Source of the DNA: an uncultured Lachnospiraceae bacterium
Lineage (GTDB): Bacteria > Bacillota > Clostridia > Lachnospirales > Lachnospiraceae
Assembly (NCBI GenBank): GCA_934339135.1
Contig: CAKRHP010000016.1
Location: 1-64,000, forward strand
Direction of reading: 5' to 3'
DNA: 64,000 bases
Below the pieces are notes generated by a model. The model worked only from the letters and a program-made list of their open reading frames with translations. It made no database searches and was not told the origin of the DNA. Both the position numbers and the translations under genes were made by a program. Each line of letters begins with the position of its first letter. Position 1 is the first letter of the stretch. Shown here piece by piece: positions 45,977 through 54,860 of the stretch.

Positions 45977-47836
45977 ATGAAGATCAGCTATCTTAGAATA
46001 CGAAATTTCAAATCCATCCGGGATCTGGAGATCAACGAGCTGGAAAATGCACTGATTCTTGTAGGCAAAAACAATACCGGTAAAACAAATGTGATCGATG
46101 CGATCCTTACAGCGACCGGCAATCATATTCCAAAGACAACCGAGTTTCTGGACCCGCAGAAAAGCATTGATATTACTCTGTCCATTGAATTCACCGATGA
46201 GGATCTGCAATACTATCAGAGTCTTGGCATCGTGAGCAAACACCGGGATTATGACAAATGGCTGGAGGAGCTTTCCGCCCTGCTTCCATCCTTTCAGGAT
46301 CATACAGTGACCTTTACCTGTCATATCAATCCGGAGCAAAAGATCCGGTTTAATGATGGTTTCCAGAAAAACAATCCCTACATCCGGGAAATTTTTCCAA
46401 AAATCTATCATATTGACCAGACCAGAAACCTTGATGCATTGCAGAATGATGTTTTTAGTTTTTATGACAAAGAATCCTTCCAGATGCTCAAGGATAATAT
46501 GTGTACCTTTGACTCCACCCGGAAATGTAACCGCTGTTTTCAGTGTATTGGAGTCATCAACAAAAAAACACCGGAGGAGCTTTCTCTTTTTGAGACCACG
46601 CGTCTGCTGCAGTACAAACTGTTCCGCACAAATCTGAATGAGTTTGCTGAGAAGGTAAATCATTACTTCCATCGGAACGGCAATCCTTCCCAGCAGATCC
46701 GCTACGTACTCAACTTTGATCTGGATGACCTGCTGCATATCGACACACAGCTTATCAACCGGGATCGCAACGATTATGTTTCCTCCTTAAATACATTGAG
46801 TGAAGGCATTAAAAGTATCTACGCATTATCTCTTCTGGAGGCATATATTGACGAGGCAGATACTCTTCCCTGCATTATTTTGATGGAGGATCCTGAAATC
46901 TATCTGCATCCGCAGCTTCAGAAAGTGGCAAGTGAGATCCTTTACCGCTTGTCCAAAAAGAACCAGGTGATCTTCTCCACTCACTCTCCGAATCTGATCT
47001 TTAACTTTTCTTCCAAACAGATCAAGGAGGTACTGCTGGATGAGGAATATTACACCACCGTACGGGAGGAGACGGACATAGACCAGATCCTCGATGACCT
47101 GGGTTATACCGCCAATGATCTGATGAATGTGAGTTTTGTATTTATCGTAGAGGGCAAGCAGGACAGCAACCGCCTTCCGATGCTTCTGCAGAAGTACTAC
47201 TCCGAGATTTACGACGAGGATGGCAATCTCAAGCGGATCACGATCATTCCGGTAAACAGCTGCACCAATATTAAAACCTACGCAAATCTGAAATATATTA
47301 ATAAACTATATTTAAAGGATCAGTTTCTGATGATCCGGGACAGCGACGGCAAAAATCCAAAATACCTCAAGAAACAGCTCTGCAGTTACTACGGTCAGCG
47401 AGCCAAAGAGGATGCCGGCAATCTGCCGAAGGTAGAACCAAAAAATGTCCTGATCCTGAAGTATTACTCTTTTGAAAATTATTTTCTGGATCCAAAGATC
47501 ATGACAAAGATCGGCGTTGTCAAAAGTGAAGAAGATTTTTATAATATTCTTTACAAAAAATACAAAGATTACCTATTTAAGCTAAACAGTATGAAACGCA
47601 TGCAGCGGATCAATAATATACGTATTAAGAGCAAGCAGGATATCAAGGATAATATGGAACTGATTAAAATTTATGTACGCGGGCATAATCTGTTTGATAT
47701 CTTTTATGGACGTTACCACGGCCAGGCGGAGCAGGAGATCCTGCAGAAGTATATTGACGTGGCACCGAGGGAAACCTTCCAGGATATCTTTGATGCCATT
47801 GACTCATTTGTTTATTTCGAAAACAGAAGAAAATAG
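45977..47836 (+). CDS. OLD-family ATP-dependent nuclease with a cysteine cluster
   Basis: A 619-residue protein. An ABC-type ATPase domain has Walker A GKNNTGKT (residues 30-37) and Walker B CIILMEDPEIYLHPQ near 300, followed by FSTHSPNLI. A C-terminal TOPRIM nuclease has the glutamate in FIVEGKQDSNRLP near 393 and acidic DSDG near 455. Inserted in the ATPase arms are four cysteines at 176, 184, 187 and 190 (CTFDSTRKCNRCFQC), a likely zinc or iron-sulfur site. OLD proteins cut DNA and many act in phage defence; no GajB-like helicase is adjacent. The TOPRIM part is longer than in the shortest OLD members. Confidence 0.85.
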   Translation: MKISYLRIRNFKSIRDLEINELENALILVGKNNTGKTNVIDAILTATGNHIPKTTEFLDPQKSIDITLSIEFTDEDLQYYQSLGIVSKHRDYDKWLEELSALLPSFQDHTVTFTCHINPEQKIRFNDGFQKNNPYIREIFPKIYHIDQTRNLDALQNDVFSFYDKESFQMLKDNMCTFDSTRKCNRCFQCIGVINKKTPEELSLFETTRLLQYKLFRTNLNEFAEKVNHYFHRNGNPSQQIRYVLNFDLDDLLHIDTQLINRDRNDYVSSLNTLSEGIKSIYALSLLEAYIDEADTLPCIILMEDPEIYLHPQLQKVASEILYRLSKKNQVIFSTHSPNLIFNFSSKQIKEVLLDEEYYTTVREETDIDQILDDLGYTANDLMNVSFVFIVEGKQDSNRLPMLLQKYYSEIYDEDGNLKRITIIPVNSCTNIKTYANLKYINKLYLKDQFLMIRDSDGKNPKYLKKQLCSYYGQRAKEDAGNLPKVEPKNVLILKYYSFENYFLDPKIMTKIGVVKSEEDFYNILYKKYKDYLFKLNSMKRMQRINNIRIKSKQDIKDNMELIKIYVRGHNLFDIFYGRYHGQAEQEILQKYIDVAPRETFQDIFDAIDSFVYFENRRK

Positions 47837-47864
47837 GTTGACATTATAAACGATTTCGATATAA
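47837..47864 (+). promoter_or_regulatory. Strong sigma-A promoter of murA
   Basis: TTGACA and TATAAT are separated by 16 bases, immediately after the OLD nuclease stop codon and 80 bases ahead of the murA start. Confidence 0.75.
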
Positions 47865-47943
47865 TGTATGGTATGTATGTCTTCACTATTCTACAGGAGT
47901 GGTGAAACGGGTTTTGCAAAAAAAGCGTTTGATGAGGTGCAAA

Positions 47944-49245
47944 ATGGAAAATCAGTATATTATAAAGGGCGGAAACCCTCTTCACGGTGAAGTTGTTATC
48001 GGCGGAGCCAAAAACGCTGCTCTTGGTATTCTGGCTGCTGCCATTATGACCGATGAGACAGTGACGATCGACAATCTTCCAAATGTAAGAGATATCAATG
48101 TCCTTCTTACAGCTATAGAGAGTATTGGTGCTACCGTAAAGCGTCTGGGACCTCACGAGGTACAGATCAACGGAAGTACTATTTCTGATGTTACAATAGA
48201 TTATGACTCCATTCGTAAAATACGGGCATCCTATTATCTTTTAGGTGCTCTTCTTGGCAAATATAAAAAGGCTCAGGTTGCTCTTCCCGGCGGCTGTGAT
48301 ATCGGAAGCCGTCCGATCGACCAGCATCTGAAAGGCTTTCGTGCCCTGGGTGCCACGGTCAATATCGAGTACGGTATGATCAATACCTTTGCCGATGCAC
48401 TGGTGGGCAATCATATTTATCTCGATGTGGTATCGGTAGGTGCCACGATCAATATTATGCTTGCATCCTGTATGGCACAGGGCCGTACTGTTATTGAGAA
48501 TGCCGCCAAGGAACCACACATCGTAGATGTTGCCAACTTCTTAAACAGCATGGGTGCCAATATCAAGGGTGCCGGTACTGACAAGATCCGTATTGACGGT
48601 GTGGATCATCTCCATGCCAGCGAGTATTCCATTATTCCGGATCAGATCGAAGCAGGTACTTTTATGGTTGCCGCTGCTGCTACCAAGGGTGATGTACTGA
48701 TCCGTAATGTTATCCCAAAGCATCTGGAGGCTATTTCTGTCAAGCTGATCGAGATTGGCGCAAAGGTCGAGGAGTTTGATGATGCGGTTCGTGTATCTGC
48801 AGATGACCGCTTGGGACATACGCAGGTCAAGACTCTGCCATATCCTGGTTTTCCAACCGATATGCAGCCTCAGATTGCGACACTTCTGGCTCTTTCCAAC
48901 GGAACCAGCACTGTTACCGAGAGTATTTTCGAGAACCGTTTTAAATATGTAGATGAACTTGCCCGCATGGGTGCCAATATCAAGGTCGAGGGAAATGTTG
49001 CGATCATTGAGGGTGTCACCGGTCTGACCGGAGCCTCTATCACAGCACCTGATCTTCGTGCCGGTGCTGCACTTGTTGTTGCCGGTCTGGTGGCTGACGG
49101 ATTTACGACCGTGGATTCTATCCACTTTATCGAACGTGGATATGAAGATTTCGACAAAAAGATGACAGCTCTTGGCGCATGTATGGAGAAGATTCCTGTG
49201 GACGACGAGCGAGAAATGCAGAAATTCAAAATGAAAGTTGGATGA
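47944..49245 (+). CDS. murA: UDP-N-acetylglucosamine 1-carboxyvinyltransferase
   Basis: 433 residues from MENQYIIKGG (GAGGTG upstream; the frame is open to 47899). It transfers enolpyruvate from PEP to UDP-GlcNAc, the first committed step of peptidoglycan synthesis. GGAKNAALG (with Lys 22) and the active loop PGGCDIGSRPID with catalytic Cys 118 are present, so it should be fosfomycin-sensitive at this residue. The substrate-binding KTLPYPGFPTDMQPQ segment is near 300. It has its own promoter and a strong terminator. Confidence 0.96.
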   Translation: MENQYIIKGGNPLHGEVVIGGAKNAALGILAAAIMTDETVTIDNLPNVRDINVLLTAIESIGATVKRLGPHEVQINGSTISDVTIDYDSIRKIRASYYLLGALLGKYKKAQVALPGGCDIGSRPIDQHLKGFRALGATVNIEYGMINTFADALVGNHIYLDVVSVGATINIMLASCMAQGRTVIENAAKEPHIVDVANFLNSMGANIKGAGTDKIRIDGVDHLHASEYSIIPDQIEAGTFMVAAAATKGDVLIRNVIPKHLEAISVKLIEIGAKVEEFDDAVRVSADDRLGHTQVKTLPYPGFPTDMQPQIATLLALSNGTSTVTESIFENRFKYVDELARMGANIKVEGNVAIIEGVTGLTGASITAPDLRAGAALVVAGLVADGFTTVDSIHFIERGYEDFDKKMTALGACMEKIPVDDEREMQKFKMKVG

Positions 49246-49280
49246 AAATATCCACAAAAATAGAAATTATTGAATATATA

Positions 49281-49320
49281 AAAGGCGGAAACTGTTTCTT
49301 ACGTTTCCGCCTTTTGTTGT
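49281..49320 (+). terminator. murA terminator
   Basis: GGCGGAAAC and GTTTCCGCC flank a nine-base loop followed by TTTTGTTGTTTTA, 36 bp after the murA stop. Confidence 0.85.
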
Positions 49321-49385
49321 TTTATTTCCAAATTTATTCACAGAATACTCTACAATTCCATTTTAATTTCACATTTTGTGCTGTT

Positions 49386-50282
49386 TTAACAGATTTCTTT
49401 CACATCAATATCCGGTGCCATAGCTAAATTTACGATCAGTCCATCCATTTTCACAATCGGATTACTCTGATCGGTTGGATTGGTATCCACGATCCGTGCA
49501 CGTTTCTGATTGGATAAGACCACCTCACACCCAATATAAAACGAACCAACCCCCTCCATAAATACTGCAAGATATGTAGGATCAAACTTTTCCCTCTCCT
49601 GCTGCAGCATCCGGAACACCTCAAATGGACAATGCGGCTCTCTATAAACTCTGGCTGAAGTCAGCGCGTCATAATAATCAGCAATGGCAACAATCTTAGC
49701 GAAATCATCAATATCATCCGCTTTTAATCCTTTGGGATACCCGGAACCATCGCATCTCTCATGGTGCATCAGGGCAGCATTCATAATCCGTTCATCTAAC
49801 GGATGCTTCTTAAGAAAGTCATATCCTTTCTGTGGATGCTGTTTGATCTGCTCATATTCTTCCTCTGTCAGCGATCCTGCTTTTTTGATGATCTTGCCTG
49901 GGATTCCCATCTTCCCCACATCGTGCAAAAGTCCTGCCAGTGTCAGGATATCCTGCTCCTCCTCCGGCATATGCATCCAGTTTGCAAACTCGTGACAGAG
50001 TATCGCCACATTCAGACTATGTATATATGTCAGATCATCATACCTCCGGACCCTTCGCAGCATCCGAAACGTATGAACCGGATCATCACTCAATGCTATG
50101 ATTTCCCTCGTTTCTTTCAATAGCTTGTTGGTGTTAAGATCCTCGTCCTCCCTGACGATGTACTCCGACAACGACTTTTCCAAAAGCTGTGCCGATTTGA
50201 TAACCCGTTCGTTAAATAATCGGTAATCCCTCGACTTTCTGGTGGGACCCAACTTATCCTCCGGCAAAAATTTCCATTCCAT
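49386..50282 (-). CDS. HD-GYP domain phosphodiesterase
   Basis: A 298-residue cytoplasmic protein. The HD-GYP domain (residues about 90-240) has HDVGKMGIP, HP-x-KGYDFLKK, HHERCDGSGYPKGL and IADYYDALTS, all metal and substrate residues in place. This predicts hydrolysis of cyclic di-GMP or a related cyclic dinucleotide. A C-terminal extension of about 60 residues resembles a small beta domain (GCEVVLSNQKRARIVDTNP). There is no receiver domain, so control is not through phosphorylation of this chain. Confidence 0.9.
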   Translation of the reverse strand: MEWKFLPEDKLGPTRKSRDYRLFNERVIKSAQLLEKSLSEYIVREDEDLNTNKLLKETREIIALSDDPVHTFRMLRRVRRYDDLTYIHSLNVAILCHEFANWMHMPEEEQDILTLAGLLHDVGKMGIPGKIIKKAGSLTEEEYEQIKQHPQKGYDFLKKHPLDERIMNAALMHHERCDGSGYPKGLKADDIDDFAKIVAIADYYDALTSARVYREPHCPFEVFRMLQQEREKFDPTYLAVFMEGVGSFYIGCEVVLSNQKRARIVDTNPTDQSNPIVKMDGLIVNLAMAPDIDVKEIC

Positions 50283-50364
50283 CTCCCTGTCTCCTTCGTA
50301 ATTGTGTCAATACGATATCCCTATTTTATTATGTTTAAATGAAAATATCAAGTCATCCTCTTTC

Positions 50365-50393
50365 TTGCAAAAGTTCCGAAAAAAGCGTATTAT
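50365..50393 (+). promoter_or_regulatory. Promoter of the tmk operon
   Basis: TTGCAA and TATTAT are 17 bases apart, about 80 bp ahead of tmk. The genes from tmk to rsmI are closely spaced behind it. Confidence 0.55.
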
Positions 50394-50473
50394 ATAGAGT
50401 GAGATAATTTAGATGTTTTGGCAGAGTTTTTCTGCAGCAAAATCTACAATTTAAGAAAGGGTATGGTATTTCT

Positions 50474-51103
50474 ATGGGCTCAAAAAAAGGATGTTTTATT
50501 GTATTTGAAGGTATTGATGGCAGTGGCAAATCCACACAGATCTCTCTGTTACAGGAACATATTCAGGGACACTCCATCAACTGTATGACTACCATGGAGC
50601 CAAGCAATGGACCCATCGGCACCTTGCTCCGCCAGTTCCTTTCCGGCCGTATCAAGGGTGAAGAAACCACTTTGACGGCACTTTTTGCAGCAGACCGTCT
50701 GGATCATCTGAACAATCCGGTCAATGGTATCTGCAAGCTTTTGGATGATGGCATTGCCGTGCTTTCTGACCGCTACGTTTTTTCCAATTATGCATATCAG
50801 AGTGTGTCTGTTCCTCTGGAATGGATCATGAAATGCAATGAGATGGCAAATGAGATTGTCCGTCCGAACTGCCATATTTTTATAGATGTCTCACCGGAAA
50901 CCGCGATGGAACGCGTGACCAAGGGGCGTCACCAGACGGATATTTATGAGACAAAGGAACGTCTCACCGATGTCAGGGAACGTTATCTTGATCTGATCCA
51001 CCGGATGGAGGACGTGGAAAATATTATTATTGTTGACGGAAACCGTTCCCTGCAGGAAATCTCCGATGAGATCTGGGCAAAGGTCTGTCACTACTTTGTA
51101 TAG
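50474..51103 (+). CDS. tmk: Thymidylate kinase
   Basis: A 209-residue kinase converting dTMP to dTDP. The P-loop is FEGIDGSGKSTQ near residue 11, the DRYVFSNYAYQS substrate motif is near 95, and a lid region with KGRHQTDIYE is near 150. It is the first gene of a plus-strand operon reaching rsmI, the usual Firmicutes order with yaaR, holB, ricT and the methyltransferases. Confidence 0.95.
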   Translation: MGSKKGCFIVFEGIDGSGKSTQISLLQEHIQGHSINCMTTMEPSNGPIGTLLRQFLSGRIKGEETTLTALFAADRLDHLNNPVNGICKLLDDGIAVLSDRYVFSNYAYQSVSVPLEWIMKCNEMANEIVRPNCHIFIDVSPETAMERVTKGRHQTDIYETKERLTDVRERYLDLIHRMEDVENIIIVDGNRSLQEISDEIWAKVCHYFV

Positions 51104-51163
51104 AACTATCATTTCTTCTCAAATTAACGACAGCAGATTCACTACCACGAAAGGAGGAGTTCT

Positions 51164-51604
51164 ATGGATCTACGGGTAAACCAGTTACAGCAGCCGGCAC
51201 AGATTGAATCCAAAGCCTCTGTTCCGGAATCGGATGGCTCCTTTCGTTTCACACTGCTCAGCAGTATTCAGGAGCAGGAGCTTCAGGCAAGTCTCGCCGT
51301 CATGATGGAAGATATTACCCAGCAAGGCAATAAACTCAGCCGCCGGATGGATATCCGGGATATGAAGCTGTACCGCAAGATGATCAAAGAATTTATGAAT
51401 GAGATCGTCACCCACTCCCACTCCTTCAGCCGTGAAAACTTTCTCGACAAAAAGGGGCGTCACAGGGTCTACGGTATGGTAAAGCTTATCGACCAGGCTC
51501 TGGACGATCTTGCAGAGGAGCTTATGCAGGAAGAAAAGGACCATCTGGCGATATTAAATAAAATCGGTGAAATTCAGGGAATGATCCTTGATCTTTTTAC
51601 CTGA
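51164..51604 (+). CDS. yaaR: YaaR family protein (DUF327)
   Basis: A 146-residue, mostly helical cytoplasmic protein. The segment LYRKMIKEFMNEIVTHSHSF and the following RVYGMVKLIDQALDDL fit YaaR, whose role is unknown and whose gene sits between tmk and holB in Bacillus. AAAGGAGG precedes the ATG. The next gene starts 22 bp after the stop. Confidence 0.88.
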   Translation: MDLRVNQLQQPAQIESKASVPESDGSFRFTLLSSIQEQELQASLAVMMEDITQQGNKLSRRMDIRDMKLYRKMIKEFMNEIVTHSHSFSRENFLDKKGRHRVYGMVKLIDQALDDLAEELMQEEKDHLAILNKIGEIQGMILDLFT

Positions 51605-51626
51605 TCATTATAAACAGGAGGCATTT

Positions 51627-52613
51627 ATGGCAAATTTTAAAGATATCATCGGACAAAAGCAGGCAAAGGAGCATTTCCAGACAGCCATTGAGACTGGAAA
51701 TATTTCCCATGCCTATATTATCAACGGAGAGACCGGTTCCGGACGCCGTATGTTGGCAGATGCCTTTGCAAAGGCACTCCAGTGTGAAAAGCATCCAAGC
51801 GCCGATTCCTGCGACGGATGCAAGTCCTGTCATCAGGCCGAATCCGGCAATCATCCGGATATCCGCTATATTACTCATGAAAAGGCAAGTATCAGTGTCG
51901 ATGATATTCGTGAGCAGCTCAACAATGATATCCAGATCAAGCCATACAGTAGTGAGCATAAGGTATACATTATCCCGGAAGCCAATAAAATGACGGAGCA
52001 GGCGCAGAACGCTCTTCTGAAAACCATCGAGGAACCTCCGGCATACGCAGTCATCCTTCTTCTCACGGATAATCTGAATGCACTTCTGCCAACGATCCGG
52101 TCCAGATGTGTTACGATCAATACAAAACCTATCTCCAAGGAAGAAATTGCCGGTTATCTGGTAAGTCACCTTTCCATGGAGCGGGAGCAGGCTGAGATTG
52201 CCGCAGGCTTCTGTCAGGGAAATATGGGCAAGGCGATCCGTTTTGCCAACTCAAAGGATTTTCAAGAAATGAAGGAGGATACCCTTCATTTATTAAAAAA
52301 TATTGAGCATATGGATATTTCGGAAATTGTGGATTCCATCCGTACCTTCTCACAGAAAAAGGGCATGATCGATGATTATCTGGATCTGATGCTGCTCTGG
52401 TACCGTGATGTACTGATGTTTAAAGTCACAAAGGATGCCAATCTCCTGCTGTACCGCGACCAGTTTCACGATATCTCCCATCAGGCAAGCGTACACACCT
52501 ACGAGAGTATCGAAAACATTCTTCAGGCAATCGATAAGGCAAAGGTGCGTCTTGGCGCCAATGTAAACTTCGAGGTGACCATGGAGCTGATGGCACTGAC
52601 CATGAAAGACTAA
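51627..52613 (+). CDS. holB: DNA polymerase III delta-prime subunit
   Basis: 328 residues from MANFKDIIGQ (AGGAGG upstream; an earlier in-frame ATG overlaps yaaR and lacks a site). It is a clamp-loader AAA+ subunit. The nucleotide-loop region reads NGETGSGRRML, where relatives have GKT, so the P-loop is degenerate. Zinc-binding cysteines lie at CDGCKSC and the preceding QCEK. The SRC motif TIRSRCVTI is present. Confidence 0.93.
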   Translation: MANFKDIIGQKQAKEHFQTAIETGNISHAYIINGETGSGRRMLADAFAKALQCEKHPSADSCDGCKSCHQAESGNHPDIRYITHEKASISVDDIREQLNNDIQIKPYSSEHKVYIIPEANKMTEQAQNALLKTIEEPPAYAVILLLTDNLNALLPTIRSRCVTINTKPISKEEIAGYLVSHLSMEREQAEIAAGFCQGNMGKAIRFANSKDFQEMKEDTLHLLKNIEHMDISEIVDSIRTFSQKKGMIDDYLDLMLLWYRDVLMFKVTKDANLLLYRDQFHDISHQASVHTYESIENILQAIDKAKVRLGANVNFEVTMELMALTMKD

Positions 52614-52645
52614 GCTAATCCGTCAATAGAAAGGACATAAATATT

Positions 52646-54085
52646 ATGATACTAATTATCGGAGTCAGATTCCGTAAATCAAGCAAGGTATATTACTTTG
52701 ATCCCACCGGCTACGACGTCAAAAAAGGTGACCATGTTATCGTAGAAACTGCCCGTGGTATTGAGTTCGGCACTGTCGTTCTGGGACCGAAGGAGGTTAC
52801 GGATGACAAAGTCATTTCCCCGTTGAAGCCACTGACACGACCGGCTACTCCGGAAGATGAACAGACCAATATTGAGAACGAAAAGAAGGAAAAAGAAGCT
52901 TACCAGATCTGTCTGGAAAAGATTAAAAAACACGATTTAAAAATGAAGTTGATCGATTCCGAATATACCTTTGACCGTAATAAACTACTTTTTTATTTTA
53001 CAGCTGACGGTCGTATTGATTTTCGTGAGCTGGTAAAGGATCTTGCATCGGTATTCCGTACACGTATTGAATTACGTCAGATCGGTGTCCGTGACGAAAC
53101 GAAGCTGTTGGGTGGCATGGCGATCTGCGGCAGACCACTCTGCTGTCATACCTTCCTGTCCGAGTTTGCCCCGGTTTCCATCAAAATGGCAAAGGAACAG
53201 GGACTTTCCCTGAATCCCTCCCAGATTTCCGGTGTATGCGGACGTCTTATGTGCTGCCTGAAAAACGAACAGGAAGCTTACGAAGAACTAAACCGCTCTC
53301 TTCCATCCATTGGATCCCAGGTAAAGACCATTGATGGTTATACCGGTGATGTACAGAGCACCAGCGTTTTGAAACAGCTTGTAAAGGTTGTGATCACCAA
53401 AAAGAACGGGGAACGTGAGATTCGCGAGTATCCGATCAGCGATCTGAGCTTTAAGGATCACCAGATCACCAATGAGGGTTCTGAACTGGAGGCATCCCTG
53501 AATGAAATGGTAGACGCCGAGGGACTGGAACAGCTTGAGATCATGGAAAAACAGGATATGGAAGAGTTTCAGGAGCAGGAAGAACAAACCGATAAATCCG
53601 GCGGAAAACGCGAAAATAACAGACGCTCCCGTGGTCAGCGCAGAGACCAAAACAAAGATAATAGAGACCGTAACCGGGATCGAAATCAAAACAGAGAAAA
53701 CCGTGGTCAGAACAGAGATGATCAAAATCGGGACAATCGTGGCCAGAACAGAGACGGCCGGGATCAGAATCGCTTCCGGGAAAATCGCAAAGACCGCGAT
53801 GCACAGCATAATAACCGGGATAGACGACCTGCCAGAAGCAGGGGCGGCTACGATAACCAGAATATTCATCTGCCGGAAAGCGAAAAACAGGAACAGAGCT
53901 TCCGTGGCGGTTATGAACGCCAAAATGACGGACGCCGGGAAAAAGGACGTCCGGAGCGTTTCCGGGAGGAACGCAGCAGAAAGGGTGAGCGTGAGAATTT
54001 CCACGGCAGGAGAAATAACAATCACCGCCGTCAGGACAACAATACGAAAGGACAAAATGCCCCATCCAACCGCCAGAATCATTAG
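52646..54085 (+). CDS. ricT: RicT/YaaT (PSP1 domain) protein with a long basic disordered tail
   Basis: 479 residues, against about 275 in Bacillus YaaT. The N-terminal 290 residues are the PSP1 family, with cysteines at about 161, 166, 167, 198, 203 and 204 (CGRPLCC, CGRLMCC) that bind iron-sulfur clusters in the RicA-RicF-RicT complex, a partner of RNase Y in mRNA processing. From about residue 320 a 160-residue tail is almost only Arg, Asn, Asp, Gln and Gly (QNRDNRGQNRDGRDQNR), disordered and RNA-binding-like. It lies in the conserved holB-ricT-trmN6 order. Confidence 0.92.
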   Translation: MILIIGVRFRKSSKVYYFDPTGYDVKKGDHVIVETARGIEFGTVVLGPKEVTDDKVISPLKPLTRPATPEDEQTNIENEKKEKEAYQICLEKIKKHDLKMKLIDSEYTFDRNKLLFYFTADGRIDFRELVKDLASVFRTRIELRQIGVRDETKLLGGMAICGRPLCCHTFLSEFAPVSIKMAKEQGLSLNPSQISGVCGRLMCCLKNEQEAYEELNRSLPSIGSQVKTIDGYTGDVQSTSVLKQLVKVVITKKNGEREIREYPISDLSFKDHQITNEGSELEASLNEMVDAEGLEQLEIMEKQDMEEFQEQEEQTDKSGGKRENNRRSRGQRRDQNKDNRDRNRDRNQNRENRGQNRDDQNRDNRGQNRDGRDQNRFRENRKDRDAQHNNRDRRPARSRGGYDNQNIHLPESEKQEQSFRGGYERQNDGRREKGRPERFREERSRKGERENFHGRRNNNHRRQDNNTKGQNAPSNRQNH

Positions 54086-54108
54086 ATATATTACAAAAAG
54101 GAGCCTCT

Positions 54109-54846
54109 ATGAACGCAGAATTGAAGCCGGGAGAACGTTTGGATGACCTCCAGATCAATGGTTATCATATTATACAGCATCCGGAGAAATTCTGTTTCGG
54201 CATGGATGCAGTGCTGTTATCTTCCTTTGCCGGTTGTCAGCCGGACAGTAAGGTTGCAGATTTCGGTACCGGTACCGGAGTCATTCCGATTCTTCTGACA
54301 GCCAAAACAGATGCTGCGCACATTGATGCATTGGAAATCCAGCCGGAAAGTGCGGATATGGCGAGACGCAGTGTCCAATTAAACGGACTCTCAGATAAAA
54401 TTCATATTATTGATGGGGATATCAAGGAAGCATCGCAAATCCTTGGCAAGGCCTCTTACGATTATGTGATCACAAATCCGCCCTATATGAATAATAACCA
54501 CGGGCTGAAAAACCCGAATATGCCCAAAGCAATCGCCCGCCATGAAATTCTCTGTACTCTGGAGGATGTTATACGGGAAGCCTCTCTGGTCCTAAAACCC
54601 GGTGGTCATTTTCTGATGGTACACAGGCCCTTCCGTCTGATTGAAATTATCACATGTCTTACCAAATATAAGCTGGAGCCGAAGCGAATGCGATTTGTAC
54701 ACCCATTCGCTTACAAGGAGCCCAATATGGTGCTGATCGACGCCGTTCGCGGCGGCAATTCCATGGTAAAAATAGAATCTCCCCTTGTCATATATTCCGC
54801 TCCGGGACAATATACACAGGAGATTCTCGATATATATCACTGCTAG
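54109..54846 (+). CDS. tRNA1(Val) adenine-N6 methyltransferase-like
   Basis: A 245-residue SAM-dependent enzyme. The SAM-binding strand is VADFGTGTGVIPILL near residue 47, and the N6-adenine catalytic motif is NPPYMNNN near 125. It fits the YabB/TrmN6 family, which methylates tRNA or, in Firmicutes, sits with rsmI in this operon. The AAAAGGAG site is good, and there are 23 bp between the ricT stop and the start. Confidence 0.9.
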   Translation: MNAELKPGERLDDLQINGYHIIQHPEKFCFGMDAVLLSSFAGCQPDSKVADFGTGTGVIPILLTAKTDAAHIDALEIQPESADMARRSVQLNGLSDKIHIIDGDIKEASQILGKASYDYVITNPPYMNNNHGLKNPNMPKAIARHEILCTLEDVIREASLVLKPGGHFLMVHRPFRLIEIITCLTKYKLEPKRMRFVHPFAYKEPNMVLIDAVRGGNSMVKIESPLVIYSAPGQYTQEILDIYHC

Positions 54847-54860
54847 AAATGGAGAAAACA

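Noticed and set aside
45875..46738. 287-residue minus-strand frame over the OLD nuclease gene
   Set aside because: Shadow of a clear plus-strand ATPase.
45328..47836. Flavin reductase plus OLD nuclease as a Gabija-type defence pair
   Set aside because: Gabija needs a UvrD-like GajB gene next to GajA; none is adjacent. The AddA helicase 16 kb away is a housekeeping repair protein.
53288..54082. 264-residue open frame opposite the end of ricT
   Set aside because: It exists because the purine-rich tail codons of ricT read as hydrophobic codons on the other strand; no ribosome site and the plus-strand family match is clear.
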